A stretch of DNA of 64,000 nt from Demequina soli (lineage in GTDB: Bacteria; Actinomycetota; Actinomycetes; Actinomycetales; Demequinaceae), in the NCBI RefSeq assembly GCF_000971195.1, contig NZ_BBLZ01000001.1, positions 124,001-188,000 on the forward strand. The letters run 5' to 3'. The position numbers and the translations under genes are program-made. Within the stretch, counting starts at the first letter, position 1; the number at the start of each line of letters is the position of its first letter. The notes beneath the pieces were generated by a model. That model did not search any database. It saw nothing but the letters and a program-made list of their open reading frames with translations, and was not told the DNA's origin. Positions 54,364 to 64,000 of the stretch are shown here, piece by piece.

Positions 54364-55415
54364 GCGGGCTCCCCGGCGACGATGCGCGGCGCGTCCGTGG
54401 ACGCGCGCACCACGAGGCGCACCGGCACCGAGACGCGCCGCGACTCTGGCTCGCGCCCCTCGACCGCGTCGAGGAGCCGCGCGACACCCTCGCGCGCGAT
54501 CGCCTCGAAGTCCTGCGCGAGCGTGGTGAGCGGGGTGTGGAGGTAGGCGGACACCTCCGAGCCGTCCATGCCCACCACGCTCACATCCCCCGGCACCGTC
54601 AGGCCGCGCCCCTCGAGGGCGTGGATGAGGCCGATCGCCATGTCGTCGTTCGCGCACAGCACCGCGGTGAGGTCGGGCCGTGCCGCAAGCGCCATCCCGG
54701 CCTCGAACCCGGAGGCCGCGCTCCAGTCCCCGGTGACGGGCGCAGGCACGGCGCGCCCCGCCGCCTCGAGGGCCGTCCTCCAACCCTCGGCGCGCGCGTC
54801 GGAGGTCCGCCATCCGGCCGGGCCGGCCACGTGGTGCACGGTGCCGTGGCCCAGCGCGAGCAGGTGCGCGACCGCCTCGCGGCACGCGCCCACGTCGTCG
54901 GCGCCGACGCGGATCCAGTCCGCGCTGTCGCCCGGCCGGTCCTCGAAGACCACCACGGGCGTGCCCGGGGTCTCGTGGCCGATGGTCGCCGTGGACTGGG
55001 CGGGCTCGAGGATCACGATCCCGTCGACGCCGCGGTCCACCAGCGCGTCCATGGCCGCCGCGATCGCCTCGGGGCTGCCCGTCGGCGTGCGCGTGAGCGC
55101 GATCCCGTAGCCCGCGTCGCGGGCCGCGGCCTCGACACCCGCAAGGATGGCCGAGGGGCCGCGGAACGTGGTCGACATCGTCACCACGCCGAGCGTGCGC
55201 GTGCGGCTCGTCACGAGCGCGCGGGCGGCCGCGTTGGGCCGGTACCCGGCCTCCGCGATCGCGGCGTGGACCCGGGCGCGGACCTCGTCGCGCACGTTCG
55301 GCTCGTCGTTGACCACCCGCGACACGGTCTTGAGCGCCACCCCGGCGAGGCGTGCGACGTCCGCCATCGTGGCGCCCTTCGCGGCCCTGCGCTGGGCCGT
55401 CGACCGCTCTGTCAT
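54360..55415 (-). CDS. LacI-family repressor
   Basis: A 351-residue repressor. The helix-turn-helix is at about 16-40 (TMADVARLAGVALKTVSRVV) with the hinge helix NAAARALVTSRT; the rest is a periplasmic-binding-protein-like sugar-binding domain (ANDDMAIGLIHALEGRG near 250). It likely represses its own operon, which includes the GH42 gene, and is relieved by a galactoside. A perfect 16-bp operator lies 20 bases upstream of its start. Confidence 0.9.
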   Translation of the reverse strand: MTERSTAQRRAAKGATMADVARLAGVALKTVSRVVNDEPNVRDEVRARVHAAIAEAGYRPNAAARALVTSRTRTLGVVTMSTTFRGPSAILAGVEAAARDAGYGIALTRTPTGSPEAIAAAMDALVDRGVDGIVILEPAQSTATIGHETPGTPVVVFEDRPGDSADWIRVGADDVGACREAVAHLLALGHGTVHHVAGPAGWRTSDARAEGWRTALEAAGRAVPAPVTGDWSAASGFEAGMALAARPDLTAVLCANDDMAIGLIHALEGRGLTVPGDVSVVGMDGSEVSAYLHTPLTTLAQDFEAIAREGVARLLDAVEGREPESRRVSVPVRLVVRASTDAPRIVAGEPA

Positions 55416-55434
55416 GACCCGAGCATCGCCCGGA

Positions 55435-55450
55435 TTGACAGCGCTGTCAA
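55435..55450. promoter_or_regulatory. LacI-type operator
   Basis: TTGACAGCGCTGTCAA is a perfect 16-bp palindrome with the central CG of LacI/GalR operators, 20 bases before the repressor start codon. It also contains TTGACA-like half sites, so binding would cover the promoter. Confidence 0.8.
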
Positions 55451-55487
55451 CTGGAGGCGCGGTGACGGGCGAGGAAAGGGCGCGCGG

Positions 55488-55874
55488 CTACCGCCCCACG
55501 CTCGCCCACACGGCGGCGACCGTCTCCCCCGACGCCACCCGCAGCTCGCGGCCCCCGAGCGGCGCGGCGAGCTCGAGGCGCGCCGTGCAGATCGGCTGCG
55601 ACGCGTTGGTCGGCACGAACGCCGGGGCGCCGAGCCCCAGCAGGTCGAGCGTGACCGCATCGTCCGACTCGAGGGCGCGCACCCGGATCATCTGGTCGCA
55701 CTGCCCGGGCGGCGCGAACGACACCACGAGCGCGGACCCGTCCGCGGTGTAGCCGTCGATGAACGCCTGGTCCGTGAGCGCGGCCACCCCGAGGCCTCCG
55801 AGGCCGAGCGCGATCGCCGCGAGCGCGAGGACGCGCGACACCGTCGCACCGCTGCCTACCAGGGGCGTTCCCAT
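55488..55874 (-). CDS. Small membrane-anchored or exported protein
   Basis: A 128-residue protein with an N-terminal hydrophobic segment (residues 14-33, VLALAAIALGLGGLGVAALT) and an extracytoplasmic beta-rich remainder with two Cys (GQCDQMIRV, PICTARLEL) that could form a disulfide. Unknown family. TACGGT six bases before the ATG indicates a leaderless transcript. It lies upstream of lacI on the same strand but has its own promoter. Confidence 0.65.
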   Translation of the reverse strand: MGTPLVGSGATVSRVLALAAIALGLGGLGVAALTDQAFIDGYTADGSALVVSFAPPGQCDQMIRVRALESDDAVTLDLLGLGAPAFVPTNASQPICTARLELAAPLGGRELRVASGETVAAVWASVGR

Positions 55875-55880
55875 GCGCCC

Positions 55881-55886
55881 ACCGTA
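55881..55886 (-). promoter_or_regulatory. -10 element of a leaderless gene
   Basis: TACGGT on the minus strand ends six bases before the ATG at 55874. Confidence 0.45.
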
Positions 55887-56013
55887 CGCCGCGACCCGCA
55901 CGGCCGCGAGCGTCGGGTGAACATCCGCTGACCGCCCTTCCCGTGCGACCCCGCGCCCGCCTACCCTGCCCCCAAGGGCATCCCCCGCCCTCCCGCCGGA
56001 AAGGCGAGCGTCC

Positions 56014-56355
56014 ATGACCGACGTCCGCGACCTCATCGACTTCGACACCCCGCACAACTACGCGGACCTGCTGACGCGCGCCGGCACCACCAGGGATGCC
56101 GCGCACTGCACGCTCTGCGGGCTCGACTCCGACCCGCTCCCGCCGGATCGCCTGTCGCTCATCAAGTACCGCCAGAGCGGCAGCGACAAGGGCGCGAGCC
56201 GCCTGTACTGCGCGCTCCACCTCGCCGCCTGGCGGGACGATGCGCGCGCCAGCAGGCGCCCCGGACGCCGCGGCGCGGAGCCCCCCGAGCATCAGATCTG
56301 CCCCACGTGCTTCATGCAGATGCCCCTCACCGGCGGCTGCCCCACCTGCGACTAG
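56014..56355 (+). CDS. Small Cys/His protein, tandem family member 1 (with extra zinc tail)
   Basis: A 113-residue protein that heads a set of three related genes. Shared core: NYADLLTRAGTTRDAAHCTL, then CxxC (CTLCG) and a CxxH (YCALH) about 35 residues on, a likely zinc site. Unlike the other two it has a C-terminal extension ending CPTCFMQMPLTGGCPTCD, a four-Cys tail matching the genes at 38807 and 49040. The ATG follows GGAAAGGCGAG. No DosR-like box is seen upstream of this copy. Function unknown. Confidence 0.7.
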   Translation: MTDVRDLIDFDTPHNYADLLTRAGTTRDAAHCTLCGLDSDPLPPDRLSLIKYRQSGSDKGASRLYCALHLAAWRDDARASRRPGRRGAEPPEHQICPTCFMQMPLTGGCPTCD

Positions 56356-56403
56356 CGGCCATCTTTACCGAATGATGGGAATATCAAGGCGCAGGCATGG
56401 GTT

Positions 56404-56446
56404 CGGGACCTTGGACCCGAGCCGGAGCCGCGCGGGTCGATAGAGT
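56404..56446 (+). promoter_or_regulatory. Putative DosR-type box and -10 element
   Basis: GGGACCTTGGACCC at 56404-56417 matches 11 of 14 core positions of the DosR consensus. A TAGAGT -10 at 56441-56446 puts the start of transcription near 56453, with the box centred about 42 bases upstream. The same sequence can also fold as a small hairpin (GGTTCGGG / CCCGAGCC) and might instead end the gene before it. Confidence 0.5.
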
Positions 56447-56492
56447 CTTCTGAGCCCACGAAGACAATGACGTACGGAGCTGGGAACGCACC

Positions 56493-56738
56493 ATGATCGA
56501 CACCACCGAGCGCCCTCACCTGAGCCTCGACAACTACGCCGACCTCCTCGCCCTCGCGGGCATCGTCCGCGACTCCGCGCCCTGCTCCGCATGCGACCCC
56601 GGCGCGCCCGAGCTGCGCCCCGAGGCGCTATGGATCGGCCACGACGCCTCGGGCGAGGAGTTCAGCGCCGCGGTGCTGCTGTGCGTGCGCCACGCCGCCG
56701 AGTGGTCCGCCTCGGGCCACGTCGCCCTCGCGCACTGA
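56493..56738 (+). CDS. Small Cys/His protein, tandem family member 2
   Basis: An 81-residue protein: LSLDNYADLLALAGIVRDSA, CSAC, and LLCVRHAAEWSASGHVALAH. The CxxC and CxxH pairs fit one zinc site, as in its neighbours. It is closer to the third copy than to the first. A DosR-like box and TAGAGT element precede it, leaving a leader of about 40 bases. The ribosome site is weak (GGAGCTGGGA, spaced long). Not a known family to me. Confidence 0.7.
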   Translation: MIDTTERPHLSLDNYADLLALAGIVRDSAPCSACDPGAPELRPEALWIGHDASGEEFSAAVLLCVRHAAEWSASGHVALAH

Positions 56739-56777
56739 CGCCCTCCCGGAGCAAGACCCGAGGCAGATCACACCTAC

Positions 56778-56821
56778 GGGACCAATGCCCCGCGAACACC
56801 CCCGGATCGCGGCGTTACCTT
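56778..56821 (+). promoter_or_regulatory. Putative DosR-type box and -10 element
   Basis: GGGACCAATGCCCC at 56778-56791 matches 11 of 14 core positions of the DosR consensus. TACCTT at 56816-56821 is a TANNNT -10, giving a start near 56828 with the box centred about 43 bases upstream, the same geometry as at 1500-1540 and 56404-56446. Confidence 0.5.
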
Positions 56822-56864
56822 GGCAACGTCAGCAATGACATCGCCGCACACCTGGGAACCACTC

Positions 56865-57116
56865 ATGACTGACACCGCCACCCGCCTCAGCCTCGACAAC
56901 TACGCGGATCTGCTCGCCCTCGCGGGCGTGGTCCGCGCGACCGCGCACTGCAGCGCCTGCGGCGAGCAGTCCCACCCGGTTCGCACGGACGCCCTGTGGA
57001 TCATCCACGACCGCACCGAGCCGAGCCTGTCCGCGCTGCGCCTGCTGTGCGCGCGCCACGCGTCCGAGTGGAGCCGCACCGGACACCTCGCGCCGGCCGC
57101 CCCCGGCGTGGCCTAG
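56865..57116 (+). CDS. Small Cys/His protein, tandem family member 3
   Basis: An 83-residue protein very similar to the previous one: RLSLDNYADLLALAGVVRAT, CSACG and LLCARHASEWSRTGHLA. The frame is open upstream, but the ATG at 56865 aligns with the starts of its paralogues. CxxC plus CxxH again suggest zinc binding. It is preceded by its own DosR-like box. It converges on the C39-like peptidase gene. Confidence 0.7.
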   Translation: MTDTATRLSLDNYADLLALAGVVRATAHCSACGEQSHPVRTDALWIIHDRTEPSLSALRLLCARHASEWSRTGHLAPAAPGVA

Positions 57117-57150
57117 GGTCGGCCCGGCACGGCGACGCCGCGCATCGTCC

Positions 57151-58254
57151 CTACGGACGGCGCAGCCAGACGATGCCGCGGTAGCCCTCGGGACCCCAGC
57201 GCACCATCCGGTCCAGGTCGGCCGCGGCCACCGGCATGTCGTGGGTGTCGACCCACGTCTCGCCCGCCACGTCCTCGACCCACGGGTCCTCGAGCACGAA
57301 CGCCCCGTCCCGCGCGGCGTGCGCCACGATCCAGTGCGCGCCCGTGACGCCGTGCATCGGCTCCTCGTCCACGAGCAGCAGCGCGACCCACCCCGCGTTC
57401 AGGCGGGTCTCGAGCTCCGCCATCGACACGCGGTCGCGCGCGATCGGCACGTCGAGCGCCGCCGCCCGCGCCGCGGAGTGCCCCTGGAGCTCCGCCCGGT
57501 AGTCGCGCTCGAACCCCTCATAGTCCTCGAGCAGCACCGGCCCGTCGTGGTCGAGCGCGACCTCGACCAGGGGGCCGCCGTCGCCGTCCCCGAGCTCCTC
57601 GCGCAGCCGCACGGCGAGCCCGACCGGCTCGCACGCCGGGTGGTTGGTCGCCTCGCGCCAGAACCCGATCTCACGGTCCCGATCCGCCCCGCCGTCCCCG
57701 GCGAAGCCGACGACCCCGCGGGCCTCGAGCGCCATGAGCCCCGCGACGGCGCCGCACGTGTAGAGCGTGGTCTGGGCGTAGTAGCCGAGCTCCTCGTGGG
57801 GGATCCCGCGCAGCCACAGCACGTGGCCCGCGAAGCGCTCGGTGCCCTTGGCGCCCCACGGGGCGCGCATCGGCGCGAATCCCCGCGCGATCGCGAACGG
57901 CGGCAGCGCGAGCCCGGGCGCGACCTCCCACTTCACCGCCGCGTCGCCGGCGGCGGCACGCTCCTCGAGCAGCCCGTCGACCAGGGCCTCCGCCGCGGCG
58001 AGGCCGGCCGCCGACGCCGCCCACCACAGGTCCACGATCTTGACCGCGGCCGTCGCGGGCCTGCCGCTGGTCAGCATCGCCGCAAGCGGCGCGCCCTTCC
58101 CGTCGCGCCGGACCGCGAGCGCGGGCCGGTACGCGGAGCGCGGCAGGTTCCAGCGCGCGGTCCTCTCCTCGCCCAGCACGTCGGCGAGCTCCGTGCCCCA
58201 CGCCTCGAACACCTGCGGGGTGAAGCCCGCGGGGGGCGTCCCGAATCCCGACAC
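57151..58254 (-). CDS. C39-like peptidase with GNAT-like N-terminal part
   Basis: A 367-residue protein. The first 150 residues resemble a GNAT acetyltransferase-like fold (VKIVDLWWAASAAGLAAAEA, FAIARGFAPMRAPWG). The second half is a papain-like C39 peptidase domain: oxyanion Gln and Cys in YYAQTTLYTCGAVAGL (near residue 165), His in GAHWIVAHAARDG and Asp in FVLEDPW. There is no transporter domain of its own. It starts one base after the ABC ATPase ends, so it is the last gene of the importer operon and may process the imported peptide or its substrates, which is inference. Confidence 0.75.
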   Translation of the reverse strand: MSGFGTPPAGFTPQVFEAWGTELADVLGEERTARWNLPRSAYRPALAVRRDGKGAPLAAMLTSGRPATAAVKIVDLWWAASAAGLAAAEALVDGLLEERAAAGDAAVKWEVAPGLALPPFAIARGFAPMRAPWGAKGTERFAGHVLWLRGIPHEELGYYAQTTLYTCGAVAGLMALEARGVVGFAGDGGADRDREIGFWREATNHPACEPVGLAVRLREELGDGDGGPLVEVALDHDGPVLLEDYEGFERDYRAELQGHSAARAAALDVPIARDRVSMAELETRLNAGWVALLLVDEEPMHGVTGAHWIVAHAARDGAFVLEDPWVEDVAGETWVDTHDMPVAAADLDRMVRWGPEGYRGIVWLRRP

Positions 58255-58255
58255 G

Positions 58256-59829
<1,574 letters not shown>

Positions 59830-59833
<4 letters not shown>

Positions 59834-60693
59834 CGGGCCTCCTCCCCCACCTGGGACAGCCGTTGGCCGATCCAGTCGCCCACGAGGTTGACGCACACCG
59901 CGACCGCCACGATGAGCAGCGCGGGCACGAACACGGCGGCCGGGTTCTGGAACATGATGGCGCGCCCGTCGGTGAGCTGACGGCCCCAGTCCGCGGTGCC
60001 GGGCGCGACGCCGACACCGAGGAACGACAGCGACGAGAACGCGACGAGCGCGAACGCGACGTTGAGCATCATGTTGGTGACCACGAGCGACGTGACGTTG
60101 GGCAGGATGTGCCGGAACATCACGCGCCAGCGCGACAGGGACAGCATCTGGGCCGCCTCGATGTAGGGCCGGGCCGACTGCTCGAGCACGCCCGCGCGGA
60201 CGATGCGGATGTCGGACGGCGAGAACAGCACGATGAGCAGCGCGACCGTGACCCAGTAGCCGCCGCCCATCACGCCCGACACGACGATCGCGGCGAGCAG
60301 CACCGGCACGGCGAGCAGCAGGTCGGTCCACCGGGAGATGAGGGTGTCGAGCCAACCGCGCTCGTAGCCGGCGAGGGTGCCGAGGATCACGCCCAGCATC
60401 ATCGAGCCGACGGCCACGATCACGGGCCCCACCAGGGCCGATGCGGTGCCCGCGACGGCCATCTGGAGGATGTCGCGGCCCAGCTCGTCGGTGCCGAGGG
60501 GATGCCCGTCGGAGCCCGGCGGAAGCGTCGCGGCGAGGATGTCCTGGTGCATCGCGTCGGAGAAGATCAGCCTCCCGAGCACGGCGGCGAGCATGGCGAG
60601 CGCGAGCACGCCCATCGCGACGCCGACCCCGATGGGAAGGCGGCGCCGACGACGACGCACGGGCAGGACGCCGATCACGCGGATGTCGCTCAT
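59830..60693 (-). CDS. ABC importer permease, DppC-type
   Basis: A 287-residue membrane permease. After a basic N-terminus ([13 protein letters not shown]) come six hydrophobic segments. The conserved [10 protein letters not shown] at about 65 marks the DppC/OppC subunit, and [20 protein letters not shown] is the EAA loop that contacts the ATPase. The ATG overlaps the stop of the other permease (ATGA), and its own stop overlaps the ATPase start, so the operon is tightly coupled. Confidence 0.92.
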
Positions 60694-61685
60694 GCGGCGG
60701 CTCCCATCTGTCGGCGCACGCGCGGGTCGAGCAGGATGTAGGCGAGGTCCGCGACCAGCGCGATCGCGGCGATCACCACGGCGACCAGCAGCGTGAGCGA
60801 CTGCACCACGGCGATGTCCTTGAACAGCACCGAGTCCTGGAGCAGGGTGCCCAGCCCCGGCAGCGCATACGTGGTCTCGGCGAGCACCGTGCCGCCCACG
60901 AGGAACGTCAGCACCAGCGACGCACCCGTGACGATCGGGATGGCGGCGTTGCGCAGCGCGAGCCGGCGCACGAGCCCCTCGCCGAGCCCGCGCGAGCGGG
61001 CGAACGTCACGTAGTCGGACTCGAGCTCGCGCAGCATCGCCGTGCGCGTGAGCTTGACGATGATCGCGCCGAGCCCGAGGGCGAGCGTGACCGCGGGCAG
61101 CACGAGGTGGCGCAGCGTGTCGACGCCGCCGTCGCCGCCGCCGTAGACCGGGAGGATCGGCAGGTAGTACGCGAACACGTAGAGCAGCAGGAGGCCCACC
61201 GCGAACGTGGGCGCGCTCAGCCCGAGGATCGACAGCGCGTTGCCGGTGCGGTCGATCCAGCCGCCCGCCTTGACGGCGGAGCGCACGCCGAGCGGGACCG
61301 CCACGGCGACCGACACGACGAAGGCGAGCAGGCACAGCGCGGCGGTGATGCCCACGCGGTCCCCGATCGCGTCCGCGACCGGCTGCTGGAGGCGGATCGA
61401 CGTGCCGAGGTCCCCGGTGAGGAACCCCCGGAGCCACGACAGGTACTGGACGACGACGGGGTCGTCGAGCCGGTACTGCGCGCGCACGGCGGCGACCACG
61501 TCCGGGTTGGCGGGGCGGTTGCCCAGGAGGTTCTTCACGATGTCGCCCGGGGCGAGGTACATCATCGCGAAGACGACGATCGAGAGCACGAACAGCACCC
61601 CGAGCACGCCGAGCACGCGCACCGCGACCATGCGGCCGAGCGGCCGCAGGCGCGATGCGCGTGCCCGGTTGTCAGCGATCGACAA
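60690..61685 (-). CDS. ABC importer permease, DppB-type
   Basis: A 331-residue membrane permease with the DppB pattern: a first hydrophobic segment ([20 protein letters not shown]), [17 protein letters not shown] near 80, and the EAA loop [20 protein letters not shown]. The TTG at 61685, two bases after the binding-protein stop, is chosen; an ATG at 61631 would give 313 residues starting directly at the helix, and neither has a good ribosome site. The product pairs with the DppC-type permease. Confidence 0.88.
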   Translation of the reverse strand: MSIADNRARASRLRPLGRMVAVRVLGVLGVLFVLSIVVFAMMYLAPGDIVKNLLGNRPANPDVVAAVRAQYRLDDPVVVQYLSWLRGFLTGDLGTSIRLQQPVADAIGDRVGITAALCLLAFVVSVAVAVPLGVRSAVKAGGWIDRTGNALSILGLSAPTFAVGLLLLYVFAYYLPILPVYGGGDGGVDTLRHLVLPAVTLALGLGAIIVKLTRTAMLRELESDYVTFARSRGLGEGLVRRLALRNAAIPIVTGASLVLTFLVGGTVLAETTYALPGLGTLLQDSVLFKDIAVVQSLTLLVAVVIAAIALVADLAYILLDPRVRRQMGAAA

Positions 61686-61687
61686 GG

Positions 61688-63307
61688 TCAGCCCGCCCGG
61701 TAGAGCTGCGCCGGCCACGTCGACACGAACGTGTACGCGCTGTACGCGTCGAGGCCCAGGTCGTTCGCGAACGCGGTCGCGGACTGACCCCACCACAGCG
61801 GCACGTTGATGACGTCCTCGGCCTGCAGCGTCTCGGCCTCGACCAACAGGTCGATGCGGGCCGCCTGGTCCTTCTCGGCGCCGATCTGCGTGAGGAGGTC
61901 GAGGACCTCCTGGTTGTCGTACTGCGCGGGGTTGTCGGCGCCGATGAGGTACGAGGGGATCTCGGCCGGGTCGCCCAGCGTCGAGAAGTACCACATGTAG
62001 TTGATGCCGTACTCGGAGGACGGGTCGAGGCTCGCGAGCCACTCCTCGATCGGCACCTCGCGCACGTTGAGCGTGATGCCGATCTCGGCGAGGTCCTGCG
62101 CGAGGGCCTGCGCCGCGGTGCCCAGCTGGGGGCCGGTGTTGGGCGTCAGCAGCTCGGCCTCGAAGCCGTCCGGCACGGACGACGCGGCGAGCGCGGCCTT
62201 CGCGGCCTCGAGGTCGTAGTCCCACTGCGGGATGCCGGCGAGCATCTCGCGGGCCTCGTCGGGGCTGTAGACCGAGCCGAGCGACTCGGGCGTCATGATC
62301 GCGGTCGCGGCCTCGCCGTGGCCCTTGAGGATCGTCGACACGTAGGCGTCACGGTTGACGGCGTGCGCGATGGCCTCGCGCACCTTCGCGTCGTCGAACG
62401 GCGCGACGCCGGTGTTGAAGTACAGGCCGACGTAGGAGAGGTCGTTCACGTACTCGACGCGCATGCTGTCGAGCGACTCCCACTGCTCCGCCTGGGAGAA
62501 CGGCACGTTGAACGCGACGTCGACGTCGCCGGACTGCGCGGCCAGCAGGCGCGTGGACTCGTCCGAGACGAAGTCCATGCGGATCTCCTTGACCTTGGGC
62601 AGGTCGCCCCACCACGTGTCGACCCGCTCGAAGGTCACGTGCGAGTCCGGCACGAACTCCGTGACCTTGTACGGCCCCGTGCCGAGCAGCAGCGAGTCGG
62701 AGGTGCCGACGTCGCCGTCGTGGGCCTCCCAGAACGCCTTGGAGGTGATGAACGCGGCGCCCGCGGTGCTCATGTTGCCCGCGAACGCGGCGTCGGGCTG
62801 GGTCAGCGTGATGGTGACCTCGTTCTCCCCGGTCGCCTCCACGGAGTCGATGTTCGTCATGTAGTACGCGAGGCCCGGCGAGGCCGTCTCGTCGCGCGCC
62901 TGGTCGAGCGAGAACACCACGTCCTCGGCGGTCACCGGCGTGCCGTCCTGGAACTCGGCGTCGTCGCGCAGCTCGTAGACGTAGGTGACGTCGTCGGTCT
63001 GCTCCCAGCTCGCCGCGAGCGCCGGCTGCAGCGCGCCGGTCGAGTCGACCGACACGAGTCCCTCCTGCGCCACGGACGCGACGTAGTAGTTGAGGATGCC
63101 GGACTCGGCCCCCACGTAGAGGCTCGACAGCGAGCCGGGCAGGGCGACGGTGATCGAGTCGATCTCCTGGCCGGTGTCCGCGCCGACCACGGCGCTCGCG
63201 CGGGGCGTGGGTTCCTCGTCGGACGATGCGGTGCAGCCGGCGAGCGCCAACGCGCCCGCCACGGTGACCGCCGCCGTGCGGGCGACGGTGCCGGACGTGA
63301 GTGCCAT
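61688..63307 (-). CDS. Extracellular solute-binding lipoprotein (family 5)
   Basis: A 539-residue peptide/nickel-type binding lipoprotein. Signal peptide with lipobox LALAGC (Cys at residue 25). Family 5 markers: LRDDAEFQDGTPVTAEDVVF (residues about 110-129), GTGPYKVTEF, and AIAHAVNRDAYV. The last part NVPLWWGQSATAFAND is typical of the C-terminal lobe. The ATG has an AGAGGAGAA ribosome site. The frame is open upstream without a stop, but the ribosome site and signal peptide fix the start. The ligand (peptide, nickel chelate or sugar) cannot be told. Confidence 0.92.
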   Translation of the reverse strand: MALTSGTVARTAAVTVAGALALAGCTASSDEEPTPRASAVVGADTGQEIDSITVALPGSLSSLYVGAESGILNYYVASVAQEGLVSVDSTGALQPALAASWEQTDDVTYVYELRDDAEFQDGTPVTAEDVVFSLDQARDETASPGLAYYMTNIDSVEATGENEVTITLTQPDAAFAGNMSTAGAAFITSKAFWEAHDGDVGTSDSLLLGTGPYKVTEFVPDSHVTFERVDTWWGDLPKVKEIRMDFVSDESTRLLAAQSGDVDVAFNVPFSQAEQWESLDSMRVEYVNDLSYVGLYFNTGVAPFDDAKVREAIAHAVNRDAYVSTILKGHGEAATAIMTPESLGSVYSPDEAREMLAGIPQWDYDLEAAKAALAASSVPDGFEAELLTPNTGPQLGTAAQALAQDLAEIGITLNVREVPIEEWLASLDPSSEYGINYMWYFSTLGDPAEIPSYLIGADNPAQYDNQEVLDLLTQIGAEKDQAARIDLLVEAETLQAEDVINVPLWWGQSATAFANDLGLDAYSAYTFVSTWPAQLYRAG

Positions 63308-64000
63308 GGGGTTCTCCTCTGTAGGGGCCGGGTCATGCTGGAGCGGGGTGGTGACGACGCCGCCCAGGGGCGCGAAACGCGCCCGATGGACGGTGCTGCG
63401 ACGGCGGGAGTCGAGGATGGCCTCGACGCCGACGGGTGAGGGCTGATGCGCGGCCAGGACGCGCAGCGCGGCGGCGACGCCGGGGATCTGCGCGGCCTCG
63501 GCGAGCGTGGCAGCGGTCGTGCGGCGCCGCAGCGCGGGAGCGAGGCCGAGCGCGCGCAGCGACGCGGGCAGCGAGAGCCCCTCGAGCGCGGACTCGATGA
63601 CGAACGCGGCGCCGCGACCATGTGAGGCGAGCGCGACGGCGGTCTCGGGGCGGCTCACCGCCGTGTCCCCGGAGCCCTCGACCCTCCCGATCCGGGCGGC
63701 GACCGCCGCGGAGCACGTGCCCTGGCCGGTGATCCACGGCTCGTCGACGAGCGCCGTCGGGTCGACGCGCCCGTCCGCGCCCGCGACGTCCGCTGCCGTC
63801 AGCGCGATGACCTCCTCCGCGAACAGGAACGAGGTGCGCAGCCCCGCCCCACGGGCACGGTCGCGCCCCTCGAACGGCGTGGCTGTCACGGCGATGTCTG
63901 CTCGCCCGGCGCGCACCATGTCGAGCGCCTCCTCGGCGTCGGTGGCCTCGAGGATCGCGATGTCGAGATGCGGCTGGAGCTGCGCGAGCCTGGCGGCGGC
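63308..64000 (-). CDS. Effector domain of a LysR-like regulator (N-terminus outside window)
   Basis: The frame is open from the window end into the binding-protein gene, with no stop between them. Residues visible before that gene resemble the periplasmic-binding-like effector domain of LysR regulators: GRADIAVTATPFEGRD, LFAEEVIALTAADV, VDEPWITGQGTCSAAV and AVALASHGRGAAFV. The helix-turn-helix would lie outside. The domain should end near 63400-63450; about 110 bases that follow look non-conserved. In the +1 frame a TGA occurs at 63335-63333, so a frameshift near the end may have removed the original stop. The boundary at 63308 is nominal. Confidence 0.6.

Noticed and set aside
52187-54529. 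A 780-codon open frame on the plus strand
   Set aside because: It is antisense to the GH42 gene, which has both catalytic glutamates.

Overview
The window is high-GC DNA (roughly 70 percent by eye) with dense, short-spaced genes, many GTG starts, several apparently leaderless transcripts with a TANNNT -10 box 6-7 bases before the start codon, a DUF222/HNH protein, a LacI-GH42 locus, a lamin-tail secreted protein and DosR-type boxes. Together these point to an actinobacterium, most likely of the Micrococcales; the genus cannot be named from the sequence. No rRNA, tRNA, CRISPR array, transposase or integrase was seen.

Layout. (1) 1-1540: the tail of an unrecognised protein converges on an iron-sulfur protein of the sulfhydrogenase-beta / AsrA type, which has a DosR-like box upstream. 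(2) 1.8-38.8 kb is a large genome-defence island: a complete type I Zorya operon (zorABCD, 1818-8857), a DGQHR protein with a sigma-region-4-like partner (8914-12657), a DEDDh exonuclease with a BRCT-like end, an OGG-fold glycosylase-like protein, a 1603-residue single-chain type ISP restriction-modification enzyme (14941-19752), and directly behind it a compact four-gene run: a Cas4/Dna2-like Fe-S nuclease, an SF1 helicase, a PD-(D/E)XK protein and a protein with a duplicated FYVRNR motif (19757-25341). A UvrD/RecB-type helicase-nuclease, a GTPase with two unknown partners, and an ADP-ribosylglycohydrolase-phosphatase fusion divergent from an NrtR-like Nudix regulator follow on the minus strand. 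The island ends with single-gene nucleases (Mrr, DUF429, GIY-YIG, PD-(D/E)XK, NERD; 33.9-38.8 kb).

(3) 38.8-40.05 kb is a decaying stretch: a Cys-tailed small protein, a remnant of a second copy of its 3' end, and a VapB antitoxin followed by a VapC reduced to 34 residues. (4) 40.2-55.9 kb is ordinary chromosome: a quinone/enoyl reductase, sulfatase, DUF222-HNH protein, MscS channel, serine hydrolase, lamin-tail protein, UvrD-like helicase, TM2 protein, and a lacI-small ORF-GH42 operon with a perfect operator. (5) 56.0-57.1 kb holds three tandem small Cys/His proteins, two of them preceded by DosR-like boxes with the same geometry as the box at 1528-1540. (6) 57.15-64 kb is a minus-strand operon: the effector domain of a LysR-like regulator, a peptide/nickel-type ABC importer (binding protein, two permeases, double ATPase) and a C39-like peptidase.

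A dispersed nonamer, GGACGATGC (about 30 copies on both strands, in several reading frames and between genes), marks most of the window but is missing from the Zorya/sigma-like block and from the UvrD/GTPase block. This is consistent with those blocks being later arrivals.
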